59,434 bases of DNA from Levilactobacillus paucivorans (lineage in GTDB: Bacteria > Bacillota > Bacilli > Lactobacillales > Lactobacillaceae). Location: NCBI RefSeq assembly GCF_001437125.1, contig NZ_JQCA01000165.1, positions 1-59,434 on the forward strand, written 5' to 3'. The notes under the pieces are model-generated. The model was given only the letters and a program-made list of their open reading frames with translations, searched no databases and was not told where the DNA came from. The stretch's first letter is position 1. Every line of letters starts with the position of its first letter. This document shows positions 52,193 through 59,434 of the stretch, piece after piece. Both the position numbers and the translations under genes were made by a program.

Positions 52193-53151
52193 TGTGGAAA
52201 ACGATTCTCCGGCGTTTCTTAATTATGATTCCTGAAGTCATTATTCTCAGTCTGCTGGTCTTCCTCCTGGCTAAGGCGATGCCCGGTGACCCATTTACCG
52301 GTTCGATTAACCCCAAGGCTGACCCCCAGCAAATCAAGCATTTAATGCGTATGAATGGGTTGTACGACCCTTGGTACCAACAGTATTGGAACTGGGTGGT
52401 GCACTTGTTCCATGGGAACTTAGGGAACAGCTACCAGTACCAAGAACCCGTTACACGGCTGATTGAAGGCCGGGCCGGGAACACCCTCTGGTTAGCCCTA
52501 TTCACCATGATCCTGACCTACGTCTTTGCCCTCCCAATGGGGGTTTTCGCTGGCCGTCACGAAGGTAAGTTACCCGATACCATTATCCGGGTCTACACCT
52601 ACGTAACCTACTGTATTCCGTTCTTCGTTATCCTGGTTATCGGGATTTGGATCTTCGGTTACGTTTTAGGGTGGTTCCCAACGACCGGGTCAATATCTTC
52701 GGACGCTTCCGGCTGGCTACATACCGTCGGGTCACGTTTCTACCATATCTTGTTACCTGGTCTTCTCGGAGCGCTGTTTAGTACCGTCAACATTGTTCAG
52801 TACCTGCGTTCCGAAGTTATCGACGCCAAGCATTCAGACTACGTCAGAACGGCGCGGTCCAAAGGGGTGCCGAACCGAGATATTTACTTACACCATATCT
52901 TCAGAAACTCACTCTTACCAATTGCCGCCTTTGCCGGCTACTCCATCACCGGGCTGTTGAACGGGTCAATCTTTACCGAAACGGTCTTCTCTTACCCTGG
53001 GATGGGCTTGCTGTTCGTGAACTCGATCAGCTACCGGGACTACACGGTTATCACCGCTCTAGTCCTCATTTATGGGATTTTAAACTTACTGGGAACCCTG
53101 CTCTCCGATATCATCTTGAGCATCGTCGACCCACGAATTCGGATTGAATAA
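52192..53151 (+). CDS. oppB: Oligopeptide ABC transporter permease OppB
   Basis: 319 residues with about six membrane helices. The first helix (FLIMIPEVIILSLLVFLLAK) and the EAA-type cytoplasmic loop (VRTARSKGVPNRDIYLHHIF, about residues 217-236) that docks on the ATPases are clear. The C-terminus IILSIVDPRIRIE is typical of the family. It forms the membrane channel with OppC, whose gene follows after 14 bp. Confidence 0.95.
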   Translation: MWKTILRRFLIMIPEVIILSLLVFLLAKAMPGDPFTGSINPKADPQQIKHLMRMNGLYDPWYQQYWNWVVHLFHGNLGNSYQYQEPVTRLIEGRAGNTLWLALFTMILTYVFALPMGVFAGRHEGKLPDTIIRVYTYVTYCIPFFVILVIGIWIFGYVLGWFPTTGSISSDASGWLHTVGSRFYHILLPGLLGALFSTVNIVQYLRSEVIDAKHSDYVRTARSKGVPNRDIYLHHIFRNSLLPIAAFAGYSITGLLNGSIFTETVFSYPGMGLLFVNSISYRDYTVITALVLIYGILNLLGTLLSDIILSIVDPRIRIE

Positions 53152-53165
53152 GGAGGCTAAACAGA

Positions 53166-54116
53166 ATGGCAGAAAACTTCGAACAACACTCAGATATTTC
53201 CGCAGCTGATTTGGCCCGCCTATCACAGGAGGCTCAGGCGGAAGCTACGCCATCGACGGCCAAAATCATCTGGAGTGAATTTAAGGCGGATCGTCCCGCC
53301 ATGGCTGCCCTCTTCATCATCGTTGGCTTCATTGTCTTCGTGATGGTAGGTGCGCTATTTATCAACACTCCCAAGATGATGGAAACCAACATCATGGCGT
53401 ACTTCAACCAGCCGTTCACCCCTGAATTCTGGCTCGGTGCCGACTCCGGTGGTCGTTCCGTGGCCAAGCAGCTGATTGTCGGATCTCGTAACTCCATTGG
53501 GATCGCGATTGGCTTGACCATCATCTCGTCTACTTTCGGGATCTGTTGGGGACTCATCTCCGGTTACTTCAACGGTTACATCGACTGGGGCATGCAACGG
53601 GTCTATGACTTCATGATGATGTTACCCATGACCATGATGATTATCGTCCTGGTTACCATCATCCCCCACTATAACTCTGTGACCTTAACGTTCATCTTCT
53701 CCATCTTCTATTGGGAAGGAACGTCACGGCTGATTCGGTCCAGAACCTTGGCCGAAGCGGAGAAGGATTACGTGGCTGCTTCCCGGACCTCTGGGACTAG
53801 CCACTGGAAGATTATCTTCAGAGAAATCATGCCTAACATTTCTTCTCTGATCATCGTCGACTGCACCCTGTCCTTCGCCGAAAATATCGGGGTTGAAACC
53901 GGGCTGTCTTACCTGGGCTTCGGGCTACCAAGCCAGACGCCTTCACTCGGGACCATGATTTCTAACGCCAATGACCCCAACAACATCACACAATACTGGT
54001 GGACTTGGTTGCCAGCCGCACTGGAAATCATCATTCTTTGTTTAGCGATTAGTTATGTCGGCCAAGTTCTGCGGCGCGCTGCGGATGCTTCGCAACGCCA
54101 AGGTGCTGCCGACTAA
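53166..54116 (+). CDS. oppC: Oligopeptide ABC transporter permease OppC
   Basis: 316 residues. An N-terminal cytoplasmic segment of about 40 residues precedes the first helix (MAALFIIVGFIVFVMVGALF). FWLGADSGGRSVAKQLIVGS is the conserved OppC block, and YVAASRTSGTSHWKIIFREI is the EAA loop. AAGGAGG precedes the ATG. The gap to oppA (131 bp) contains a hairpin. Confidence 0.95.
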   Translation: MAENFEQHSDISAADLARLSQEAQAEATPSTAKIIWSEFKADRPAMAALFIIVGFIVFVMVGALFINTPKMMETNIMAYFNQPFTPEFWLGADSGGRSVAKQLIVGSRNSIGIAIGLTIISSTFGICWGLISGYFNGYIDWGMQRVYDFMMMLPMTMMIIVLVTIIPHYNSVTLTFIFSIFYWEGTSRLIRSRTLAEAEKDYVAASRTSGTSHWKIIFREIMPNISSLIIVDCTLSFAENIGVETGLSYLGFGLPSQTPSLGTMISNANDPNNITQYWWTWLPAALEIIILCLAISYVGQVLRRAADASQRQGAAD

Positions 54117-54181
54117 TCACCCAATTTCATTTGAGGAGATGGTGCCACCCTTCATCTGCGTCAGTCGTAACATTGGTTCCA

Positions 54182-54207
54182 CAACCGATCCTGAGGAGAA
54201 TCGGTTG
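54182..54207 (+). promoter_or_regulatory. Hairpin between oppC and oppA
   Basis: CAACCGAT (54182-54189) pairs with ATCGGTTG (54200-54207), with no T-run after it. Such hairpins can protect the 5' end of a processed oppA message or act as a partial terminator, helping the binding protein to be made in excess. Confidence 0.5.
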
Positions 54208-54247
54208 GCTTATAACTTGAGGATTTTATACAAGGGGGAAACATAGT

Positions 54248-56074
54248 ATGGATAAGAAAAAGCTCGCATTGTCTGCCGTGGCTGTTCTTGCAACACTCAG
54301 CCTTGCAGCATGTTCCAGCAAAAGTTCATCCAGTTCCAACTCCGGGACTAGTGGCGCTTCCGTAAAAATGTCCGCTTCATATAAGAACACGAAAGCCACT
54401 GATAAGTCCGCGACGAAGAACAGTACATTAAAGCTCGCAGAACCTAACGATTCGCCATTCCAAGGGATTTCTGACCCCGTCTTATCGACTAACGCCGAAG
54501 ACGCCGATGTCTTCTCACCAGGTGGAGATACTCCCGGTAACATCAACGGGTTATTCCGGACCGACGCCAACTTCAAGATTATTGATGGTGGGTTAGCCAA
54601 CCAGAAGATTGACCGGAAGGCTAAGACCGTGACGATCACCTTACGCAAGAATGCTAAGTGGTCTAACGGTGACAAGGTTACCGCCAAAGATATCGAATAC
54701 CCATACGAAGTTATTGCGAACAAAAACACCACTTCACAACAATACTCCGCTGACTACAACGCCATCAAAGGGATGGCCGAATACCATACTGGTAGTGCTA
54801 AGACCATCTCTGGGATTACCTTCCCTGACGGTCAAACTGGTCGGACGGCTGTGATCCACTTATCGAAGGTTACACCAGCTATGAAGTATTCTGGGAACTC
54901 CTTCATCTGGCAATCAGTAGAGCCATACAACTACATCAAGAACGTGCCAATCGCCAAATTAGCTTCATCCAAGCAAGTTCGTAAAGACCCACTCTTCACC
55001 GGTCCTTACAAGTTGGATAAAGTTGTTGAAGGTGAATCCACGACTTGGTCACCAAACAAGTACTACTATGGCAAGGCACCACAAATCAAGCACATCAGCA
55101 TCAACGTGGTTTCTTCCAACAACATTGACAAAGCTATCCAGTCCAACAAGTACGACTTCACTGTTCCTAACAGTGTCATGCGTGGGACTGACTACAAGCA
55201 GATCAAGAACGCCAAGAACTACAAGATGGTTGGTCAAGCTGCCCTCTCCTACGGTTACTTTGGGTTCAACGTTGGTCACTACGACACTAAGACGCAAAAG
55301 AACGTGATGGATAAGAACAGCAAGATGAGCAACAAGAGCTTACGTCAAGCCATGATGTACGCCTTGAACCTCGATGCCGTTAACAAGAAGTTCGGTAATG
55401 GGATCACTTGGCGTGGGAACACGTTGATTCCACCAATCTTCAAGAAGTACTGGGACTCTTCAGCCAAAGGTTACCCTCTGAACATCAAGAAGGCTAACCA
55501 ATTACTGGATAAGGCCGGTTACAAGAAGCGTAACGGTAGCAAGTGGCGTTCCGATCCTAAGGGCAAGCCATTAACCATTAACTTTGGGGCGATGACTGGG
55601 ACTTCAGCCCAAGCCGCTGAATACCAAGACTACCTGCAACAATGGCGCAAGGTTGGCTTGAACGCTAAGTTGGCAACTGGTAAGACGATGGAAATGAACA
55701 GCTTCTACTCCACCATCCAGAAGCCACAACAAAACACGGTCGACATTTACGCCGCCGCATGGAGCTTGTCATCTGAACCAACGCCTACGCAAATCTACGG
55801 TGAAGATGCAACCTACAACATGGGTCACTTCGTCACTAAGAAGAACACGCAACTTATGAGTGACATGAACAACGAGAAGGCTTGGAACGATACTTACCGG
55901 ACCAAGATCTTCAAGCAATGGCAGAACTACATGAACGAACAAGCCGCCGTTGTCCCTGATAACTTCAGTTACAACTGGTCACCTGTCAACAAGCGGGTTA
56001 AGGGCTTTGACATGGGCGCTGCTAACAACAACTTCTGGACGAACTTGTCCCTCACTTCATCTAGCATGAAGTAA
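54248..56074 (+). CDS. oppA: Oligopeptide-binding lipoprotein OppA
   Basis: 608 residues. The signal peptide ends in the lipobox LAAC (MDKKKLALSAVAVLATLSLA then AC), so the mature protein is lipid-anchored by Cys22, followed by a Ser-rich linker. The body is an SBP_bac_5 fold: VTITLRKNAKWSNGDKVTAK, LRQAMMYALNLDAVNKKFGN and the C-terminal WSLSSEPTPTQIYGE are family blocks. It captures peptides outside the membrane and delivers them to OppBC. AAGGGGG precedes the ATG. Last gene of oppDFBCA; a terminator follows. Confidence 0.94.
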   Translation: MDKKKLALSAVAVLATLSLAACSSKSSSSSNSGTSGASVKMSASYKNTKATDKSATKNSTLKLAEPNDSPFQGISDPVLSTNAEDADVFSPGGDTPGNINGLFRTDANFKIIDGGLANQKIDRKAKTVTITLRKNAKWSNGDKVTAKDIEYPYEVIANKNTTSQQYSADYNAIKGMAEYHTGSAKTISGITFPDGQTGRTAVIHLSKVTPAMKYSGNSFIWQSVEPYNYIKNVPIAKLASSKQVRKDPLFTGPYKLDKVVEGESTTWSPNKYYYGKAPQIKHISINVVSSNNIDKAIQSNKYDFTVPNSVMRGTDYKQIKNAKNYKMVGQAALSYGYFGFNVGHYDTKTQKNVMDKNSKMSNKSLRQAMMYALNLDAVNKKFGNGITWRGNTLIPPIFKKYWDSSAKGYPLNIKKANQLLDKAGYKKRNGSKWRSDPKGKPLTINFGAMTGTSAQAAEYQDYLQQWRKVGLNAKLATGKTMEMNSFYSTIQKPQQNTVDIYAAAWSLSSEPTPTQIYGEDATYNMGHFVTKKNTQLMSDMNNEKAWNDTYRTKIFKQWQNYMNEQAAVVPDNFSYNWSPVNKRVKGFDMGAANNNFWTNLSLTSSSMK

Positions 56075-56089
56075 GCATTCATCTCAATT

Positions 56090-56121
56090 ACCGTCGAATC
56101 CAGCGAGATTCGGCGGTTTTT
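56090..56121 (+). terminator. Terminator of the opp operon
   Basis: ACCGTCGAATC pairs with GATTCGGCGGT, then TTTTTG. Confidence 0.88.
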
Positions 56122-56210
56122 GTTTATCCTAAGATAGCGGCCGTGGCCATCAGAAACGCCCTTCTTTCACGGCCTAACTCACCATAGAAAACGAATCGAG
56201 GCTAGTTAAT

Positions 56211-56678
56211 ATGACTAATGACTGCTTTATTTGTCAACGCATTGCCTTAATTAAGGCGAATAAGAACCCTTACTTGGTTAGAGAATTGCCCACAGGTTAC
56301 GTAGTCTTAGCGGATACCCAATACTTCCGTGGTTACACCTTGTTCCTAGCAAAGGAACACGTCACCGAGCTCCATTTAATGGACCCGGCGGTTAAGATCC
56401 AGTTCCTAAAAGAAATGAGCTGGGTCTCAGAAGCCTGTGCCATCGCATTCAAGGCTGATAAGATGAATATTGAAATGCTGGGGAATGGCGATTCACATGC
56501 TCATTGGCACATTCTGCCGCGCCATAACGGGGATACGCCGCAACCTGGGCCTATCTGGTGGGTTGATCCTGCTATCATGTATGCCGACAATACCGCCCCG
56601 GCCCCGGATGACTTGCTAACCATGAAAAAGGACCTCAATCAGGCACTTGATGAGATCCTACAGAAATATTCGCGGTAG
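56211..56678 (+). CDS. HIT-family protein
   Basis: 155 residues of the histidine-triad nucleotide hydrolase/transferase superfamily. CFICQRIALIKANKNPYLVR carries a Cys-x2-Cys pair that could bind zinc, FLAKEHVTELHLM is the mid block, and HAHWHILPRH is the triad (H-x-H-x-H). It probably hydrolyses nucleotide conjugates such as AMP-amidates or dinucleoside polyphosphates. Single gene. Confidence 0.88.
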   Translation: MTNDCFICQRIALIKANKNPYLVRELPTGYVVLADTQYFRGYTLFLAKEHVTELHLMDPAVKIQFLKEMSWVSEACAIAFKADKMNIEMLGNGDSHAHWHILPRHNGDTPQPGPIWWVDPAIMYADNTAPAPDDLLTMKKDLNQALDEILQKYSR

Positions 56679-56753
56679 AGAATCTAACAGCGACAGGTCC
56701 CCCTGCCTTGATTAAAATGAAATGAGCCAAAGAAGAGCTCTCGTAACTTTTGT

Positions 56754-56815
56754 TATAATTTTTCAACCTAGAGGTACCCCCTAGTTCCCGCGTTTTCATC
56801 CCTTTTCATACGGGT
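56754..56815 (+). ncRNA. Structured leader of the universal stress protein gene (Lacto-usp-like)
   Basis: TGTTATAAT (extended -10, ending 56759) should start a transcript near 56767. The leader then folds as an outer CCTAGA/TCTAGG stem (56769-56815) holding two hairpins: CTAG-loop-CTAG with a GGTACCCCC loop, and CCCG...CGGG. Its location directly upstream of a usp gene in a lactobacillus fits the known Lacto-usp RNA motif; I cannot confirm the match without a covariance model. A second possible -10 (TATAGT) lies nearer the gene. Confidence 0.45.
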
Positions 56816-56904
56816 TTCTAGGAATTAATTACTTACACTCTGCTAAATTAATGATATAGTATAGGTAAAGTTTTAACATGACTCGTGAAGGGGTGGCATT
56901 CCAT

Positions 56905-57360
56905 ATGTTACAACAATACAAGAACATTCTGGTTCCCGTTGATGGCTCCAAAGCAACCCAACCAGTCTTAGAAAAGGCAATTGAAGTCGCTAAACGCAAC
57001 CAAACCCATCTTGATATCTTAAATGTCCTTGAAGTTAACCAATTCAGCGACACTTATGGTGGTGCTGTGAGTGGTGACGTCATTTACAAGCTTTCTGAGG
57101 ACGTTCAGGAACGACTTGATAGCTTGAAACAACAAGCCATCAACGCCGGTGTGACTGACGTCAGTATCCACGTTCGTTTCGGTAATCCTAAGCCGGTTAT
57201 CGCCCGAGAATTCCCAGCGGACCACGGTTCCGAATTGATTGTCATTGGGTCAACTGGATTGACCGCCGTTGAACGTTTAATGGTTGGTTCTGTAACCAAC
57301 TACGTTAGCCGTTCTGCCATCTGCGACGTCTTAATCGTTAAGCCAACTAAACTCAAATAA
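56905..57360 (+). CDS. Universal stress protein (UspA family)
   Basis: 151 residues. NILVPVDGSKATQPVLEKAI is the start of the fold, and the ATP-binding motif G-2x-G-9x-G-S is present as GSTGLTAVERLMVGSVTNYV near the C-terminus. The protein should bind ATP and dimerise. The start is at MLQQYKN, with AAGGGG upstream; nine codons of the longer frame are discarded. The structured leader suggests control at the RNA level. Confidence 0.9.
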   Translation: MLQQYKNILVPVDGSKATQPVLEKAIEVAKRNQTHLDILNVLEVNQFSDTYGGAVSGDVIYKLSEDVQERLDSLKQQAINAGVTDVSIHVRFGNPKPVIAREFPADHGSELIVIGSTGLTAVERLMVGSVTNYVSRSAICDVLIVKPTKLK

Positions 57361-57368
57361 ACAACTGG

Positions 57369-57398
57369 TCCCTCACCCTTGTGGTGGGGGATTTTTTT
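57369..57398 (+). terminator. Terminator after the usp gene
   Basis: TCCCTCACC pairs with GGTGGGGGA, then seven T's. Confidence 0.9.
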
Positions 57399-57550
57399 GT
57401 GGCCAGCTAACTTGAATACCCCCTGAACATTCCCAGCGAATAGGGCTATAATAGATCTCTGTAGATCACCATCTACGGCCCGAATCGGAGCGGGTCTGTT
57501 TCATTACTTTTAGGGAAAGTCATCCTTCGTGATGACAGGAGGAGTTAAAC

Positions 57551-58384
57551 ATGAACAACTTACTTAAGGGGTCTCTGGCCCTGACTATCGGTCTGATCGG
57601 CCTAACTGGCGGTCTGACCACGGCCCATGCGGCTACCAAGTCCCCATACTTAGATATAAACCACTCATTTATCCGTTACGTCCAGCTCAAGAAGAACCTT
57701 TACATTGGCGCGCAGAAGAAGTCGGGGAAGACCTTCAAGCGTGTTCAGAGCAAGAAGGGCACCATCGTGGGAATCCTTGGCATGGGCTATAACAAAAAGG
57801 ATAAAAACGGCAATTGGATTGTCAATGCCGGCTTTACCAACGTCTCCGACCACTATGGTCGTATCAAGAATCTGACCTATAAACGTAACGTTTCCGTTCC
57901 CCTCAAGAAGGCGAACTTTAAGATCGTCAAACTAGGGGCTGAGCCTACGCTGTATCAGGCCGGTAAGGGTTTCAAAGGTATCCTAAATAGCACGACATTT
58001 ACGTCACAAGCTGCCTTTTATTTGACGATGGACCACTACGTTCAATACTACAATGCTTCAGCAATGAAAAAGTTTGCCCCCGACGGCGCTGTAGCCACTG
58101 TCTCGGGTCTTGATGTTTGGAAGCCAACCCACTCGGCCAAGGCATATAAAGTGACGACCAAGGGTAGAACGACGAAAATCTACACCCATCGGGCCATCAA
58201 GGGCTTGCCCAACAAACGCCTTGCCAAAGGCAAATACCGTTTGACTATCAAAGACTTGAATCGTCAAACAAATCAAGACTTTTTCCCATTTGAGGATGCG
58301 TACTATGCCTATGCCACCTGGTCTAGCTATCGGGTCAACGGCAAGCCTTACTTCTCCGGCACCGCTGACGAAGACTATGACTAA
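57551..58384 (+). CDS. Secreted hypothetical protein
   Basis: 277 residues with a signal peptide (residues 1-28, ending TAHAA). The mature part is basic and Tyr/Lys-rich (RYVQLKKNLYIGAQKKSGKT, RNVSVPLKKANFKIVKLG), reminiscent of the charge of DUF5776 repeats but without their repeat pattern. It ends in an acidic tail (ADEDYD). There is no LPXTG, so it is free or held by charge. AGGAGGAGTTAAAC precedes the ATG and a likely -10 TATAAT lies near 57450. Family not recognised. Family A copy 8 follows 30 bp after the stop. Confidence 0.8.
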   Translation: MNNLLKGSLALTIGLIGLTGGLTTAHAATKSPYLDINHSFIRYVQLKKNLYIGAQKKSGKTFKRVQSKKGTIVGILGMGYNKKDKNGNWIVNAGFTNVSDHYGRIKNLTYKRNVSVPLKKANFKIVKLGAEPTLYQAGKGFKGILNSTTFTSQAAFYLTMDHYVQYYNASAMKKFAPDGAVATVSGLDVWKPTHSAKAYKVTTKGRTTKIYTHRAIKGLPNKRLAKGKYRLTIKDLNRQTNQDFFPFEDAYYAYATWSSYRVNGKPYFSGTADEDYD

Positions 58385-58414
58385 ACTGGTTTAGAGATTT
58401 GGAACAAATAGGCC

Positions 58415-58597
58415 GCCTGCGGCTGCCAGGGATTACGCCTGCTGTGGGGACGCTTCAGCCTGGGAACCGGGCTTCTCGCTCGACTTTAAGCCCCGCCAGG
58501 GGCACGGGTCTTAAAGGTCGCCCGTACTGTAAGGCCGAGAAAAACACTCGGTCTAACAGTACCGCCACGGCCGGCTCCATCCCTGACCTCCTCCGGC
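58415..58597 (+). repeat. Family A structured repeat, copy 8
   Basis: Closest to copy 1. Hairpin 3 reads GTACTGT-AAGGCCGAG with CTCGGTCTA-ACAGTAC where copy 1 has GTGATGT and ACATCAC: both strands changed together. Hairpin 2 shows the same (CGACTTTAAG with CTTAAAGGTCG). Begins GCCTGCGGC, ends CCTCCGGC. Confidence 0.85.
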
Positions 58598-58670
58598 TAG
58601 GTTGGTTCTTTAGTACAGCCGAGAGTCTCAGTCTCGTATTCCTATGGTATTCAATTAACTTTTAACTTAA

Positions 58671-58719
58671 CCGACCAGTCCCACTACCGCATTACTCGGA
58701 GTGGGACTGGCCGGTTTTT
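58671..58719 (+). terminator. Terminator beyond family A copy 8
   Basis: CCGACCAGTCCCACT pairs with AGTGGGACTGGCCGG, then TTTTTC. Confidence 0.88.
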
Positions 58720-58809
58720 CTCTACGTAACATCTGAGACTAAAATGGTATGATGGTTAGTAATTAGATAGACAAAATCGTCTACCAACTCAAGAAAGAGG
58801 TAACCTCCT

Positions 58810-59403
58810 TTGCACTGGACCTATACGCGCACTCTGCCCTCAACTCAAATATCCCGTTCCCTACGAGACCAGCTGACGGCTTGGTTACTCCCGAGCCACC
58901 TGGTTCATGATCTGCGGATTAATCAGCGCGTGCTTGTCAATGGCAGTTACCGGTCAATGAACCAGCTCGTCGGACCCGGGGACCTCGTTCAAATGACCTT
59001 TGTCCCCGACGACTTCAAGGAACCCTTTCCCGAGGTCGATCCCGACAGTGCGGCTACCGTGGCCGTTATTTATGAAACGGCGGACCTCCTCATCGTCAAT
59101 AAGACGCGGGGCAGTAAGACGCACCCGAACCAACCGAGTGAACGTGGGACCACTCTAAACCACGTTGCGGCCTACCTGGGAGCCGATCAACCCGGCCCTT
59201 ATATTTTAAGCCGGCTGGATCAGGAAACTACGGGTGCTTTGATGATGACCAAGACCCCTGCTGTCGTGCCGATCATGGTACGCAACATTGCCGAGAAGCG
59301 CGTTCAACGCACCTATTTGGCCTGGGTGGCTGGTCACCTGGCTGGTGAAGGGACATTTGACGCCCCCATCGGCAGAGACGGTAGCGTCAAGAATCTTGTG
59401 TAA
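58810..59403 (+). pseudogene. RluA-family pseudouridine synthase, truncated 3' end
   Basis: 197 codons, TTG start 9 nt after AGAGG. An S4-like N-terminal region (RVLVNGSYRSMNQLVGPGDL) is followed by the catalytic block YILSRLDQETTGALMMTK, which holds the active-site Asp (the usual H-R-L-D appears as S-R-L-D). The family is about 300 residues, but here the frame ends right after DAPIGRDGSVKNLV, where conserved sequence should continue. The DNA after about 59390 (AATCTTGTGTAAATGAAATG) looks foreign, so an insertion probably cut the gene. The rest may lie beyond the window. Confidence 0.75.
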
Positions 59404-59434
59404 ATGAAATGCCTTCGTACATATAATATGTATC

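Noticed and set aside
58399-58665. 88-aa open frame in family A copy 8
   Set aside because: Repeat-derived frame; its start matches the frame in copy 1 only because the DNA is shared.

Overview
The window looks like a chromosomal segment of a Lactobacillaceae species, most likely a heterofermenter of the Levilactobacillus (L. brevis) group. This is inferred from gene content: an LVIS_2131-family membrane protein, a VanX-like dipeptidase, DUF5776/MucBP surface proteins, an oppDFBCA operon, an Spx-family protein, and AGGAGG-type ribosome binding sites with frequent GTG/TTG starts. No rRNA or species-specific marker is present, so the genus is an inference.

Layout. (1) 1-10.5 kb is an accessory region. 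Its left end (1 to about 4.1 kb) is visibly more AT-rich than the rest and carries a type IIS-like restriction-modification operon on the minus strand: two D12-class adenine methyltransferases, one with a fused helix-turn-helix, and an endonuclease-like gene that appears cut short. Next come three members of an unrecognised protein family (4210, 7871, 9249), a protein resembling the uracil-DNA-glycosylase superfamily coupled to the first of them, a WYL-domain regulator and a candidate type I toxin. All three family members are preceded by the same promoter architecture (CTGACA, exactly 21 bp, TATAMT, with a small palindrome over the upstream element). This points to one regulon and is the best candidate here for an undescribed protein system. 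(2) 10.8-27.8 kb holds secreted enzymes and surface proteins (GH20, MucBP/DUF5776, NlpC/P60), two DHA2-type MFS exporters, tRNA-Arg, a MarR regulator, nnrE, a VanX-like dipeptidase, a choloylglycine-hydrolase-like enzyme, a frameshifted S9 peptidase, a ketopantoate reductase and a stand-alone ATP-cone protein. (3) 27.9-43 kb holds an Spx paralogue without CXXC, a CPA1 antiporter, a 5'-nucleotidase, RNase Y, DUF1275 and alpha/beta-hydrolase membrane proteins, PepF, an XRE regulator, a methyltransferase, a YdcF-type protein and a pentapeptide-repeat protein. (4) 43-59.4 kb holds two tandem DUF5776 surface proteins, lplA, an Rrf2 regulator divergent from oppDFBCA, a HIT protein, a universal stress protein with a structured leader, a secreted protein, and an RluA-type pseudouridine synthase cut off at the right edge.

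The most striking structure is intergenic. Eight copies of a ~170-185 bp element (family A: 20179, 20627, 31127, 31433, 36971, 37203, 39797, 58415) share one fold: a long outer stem and three hairpins, with boundary motifs GCCTGCGGC and CCTCCGGC. The primary sequence of the stems diverges with compensatory changes. Two copies of a second ~110 bp element (family B: 23370 and 49025) have unrelated stems but the same bulge position and the same conserved internal segments. Most copies lie just downstream of a gene and in its orientation. Two inverted family A pairs flank the 31.6-37.0 kb block. These look like structured RNA or hairpin-DNA elements rather than coding sequence.
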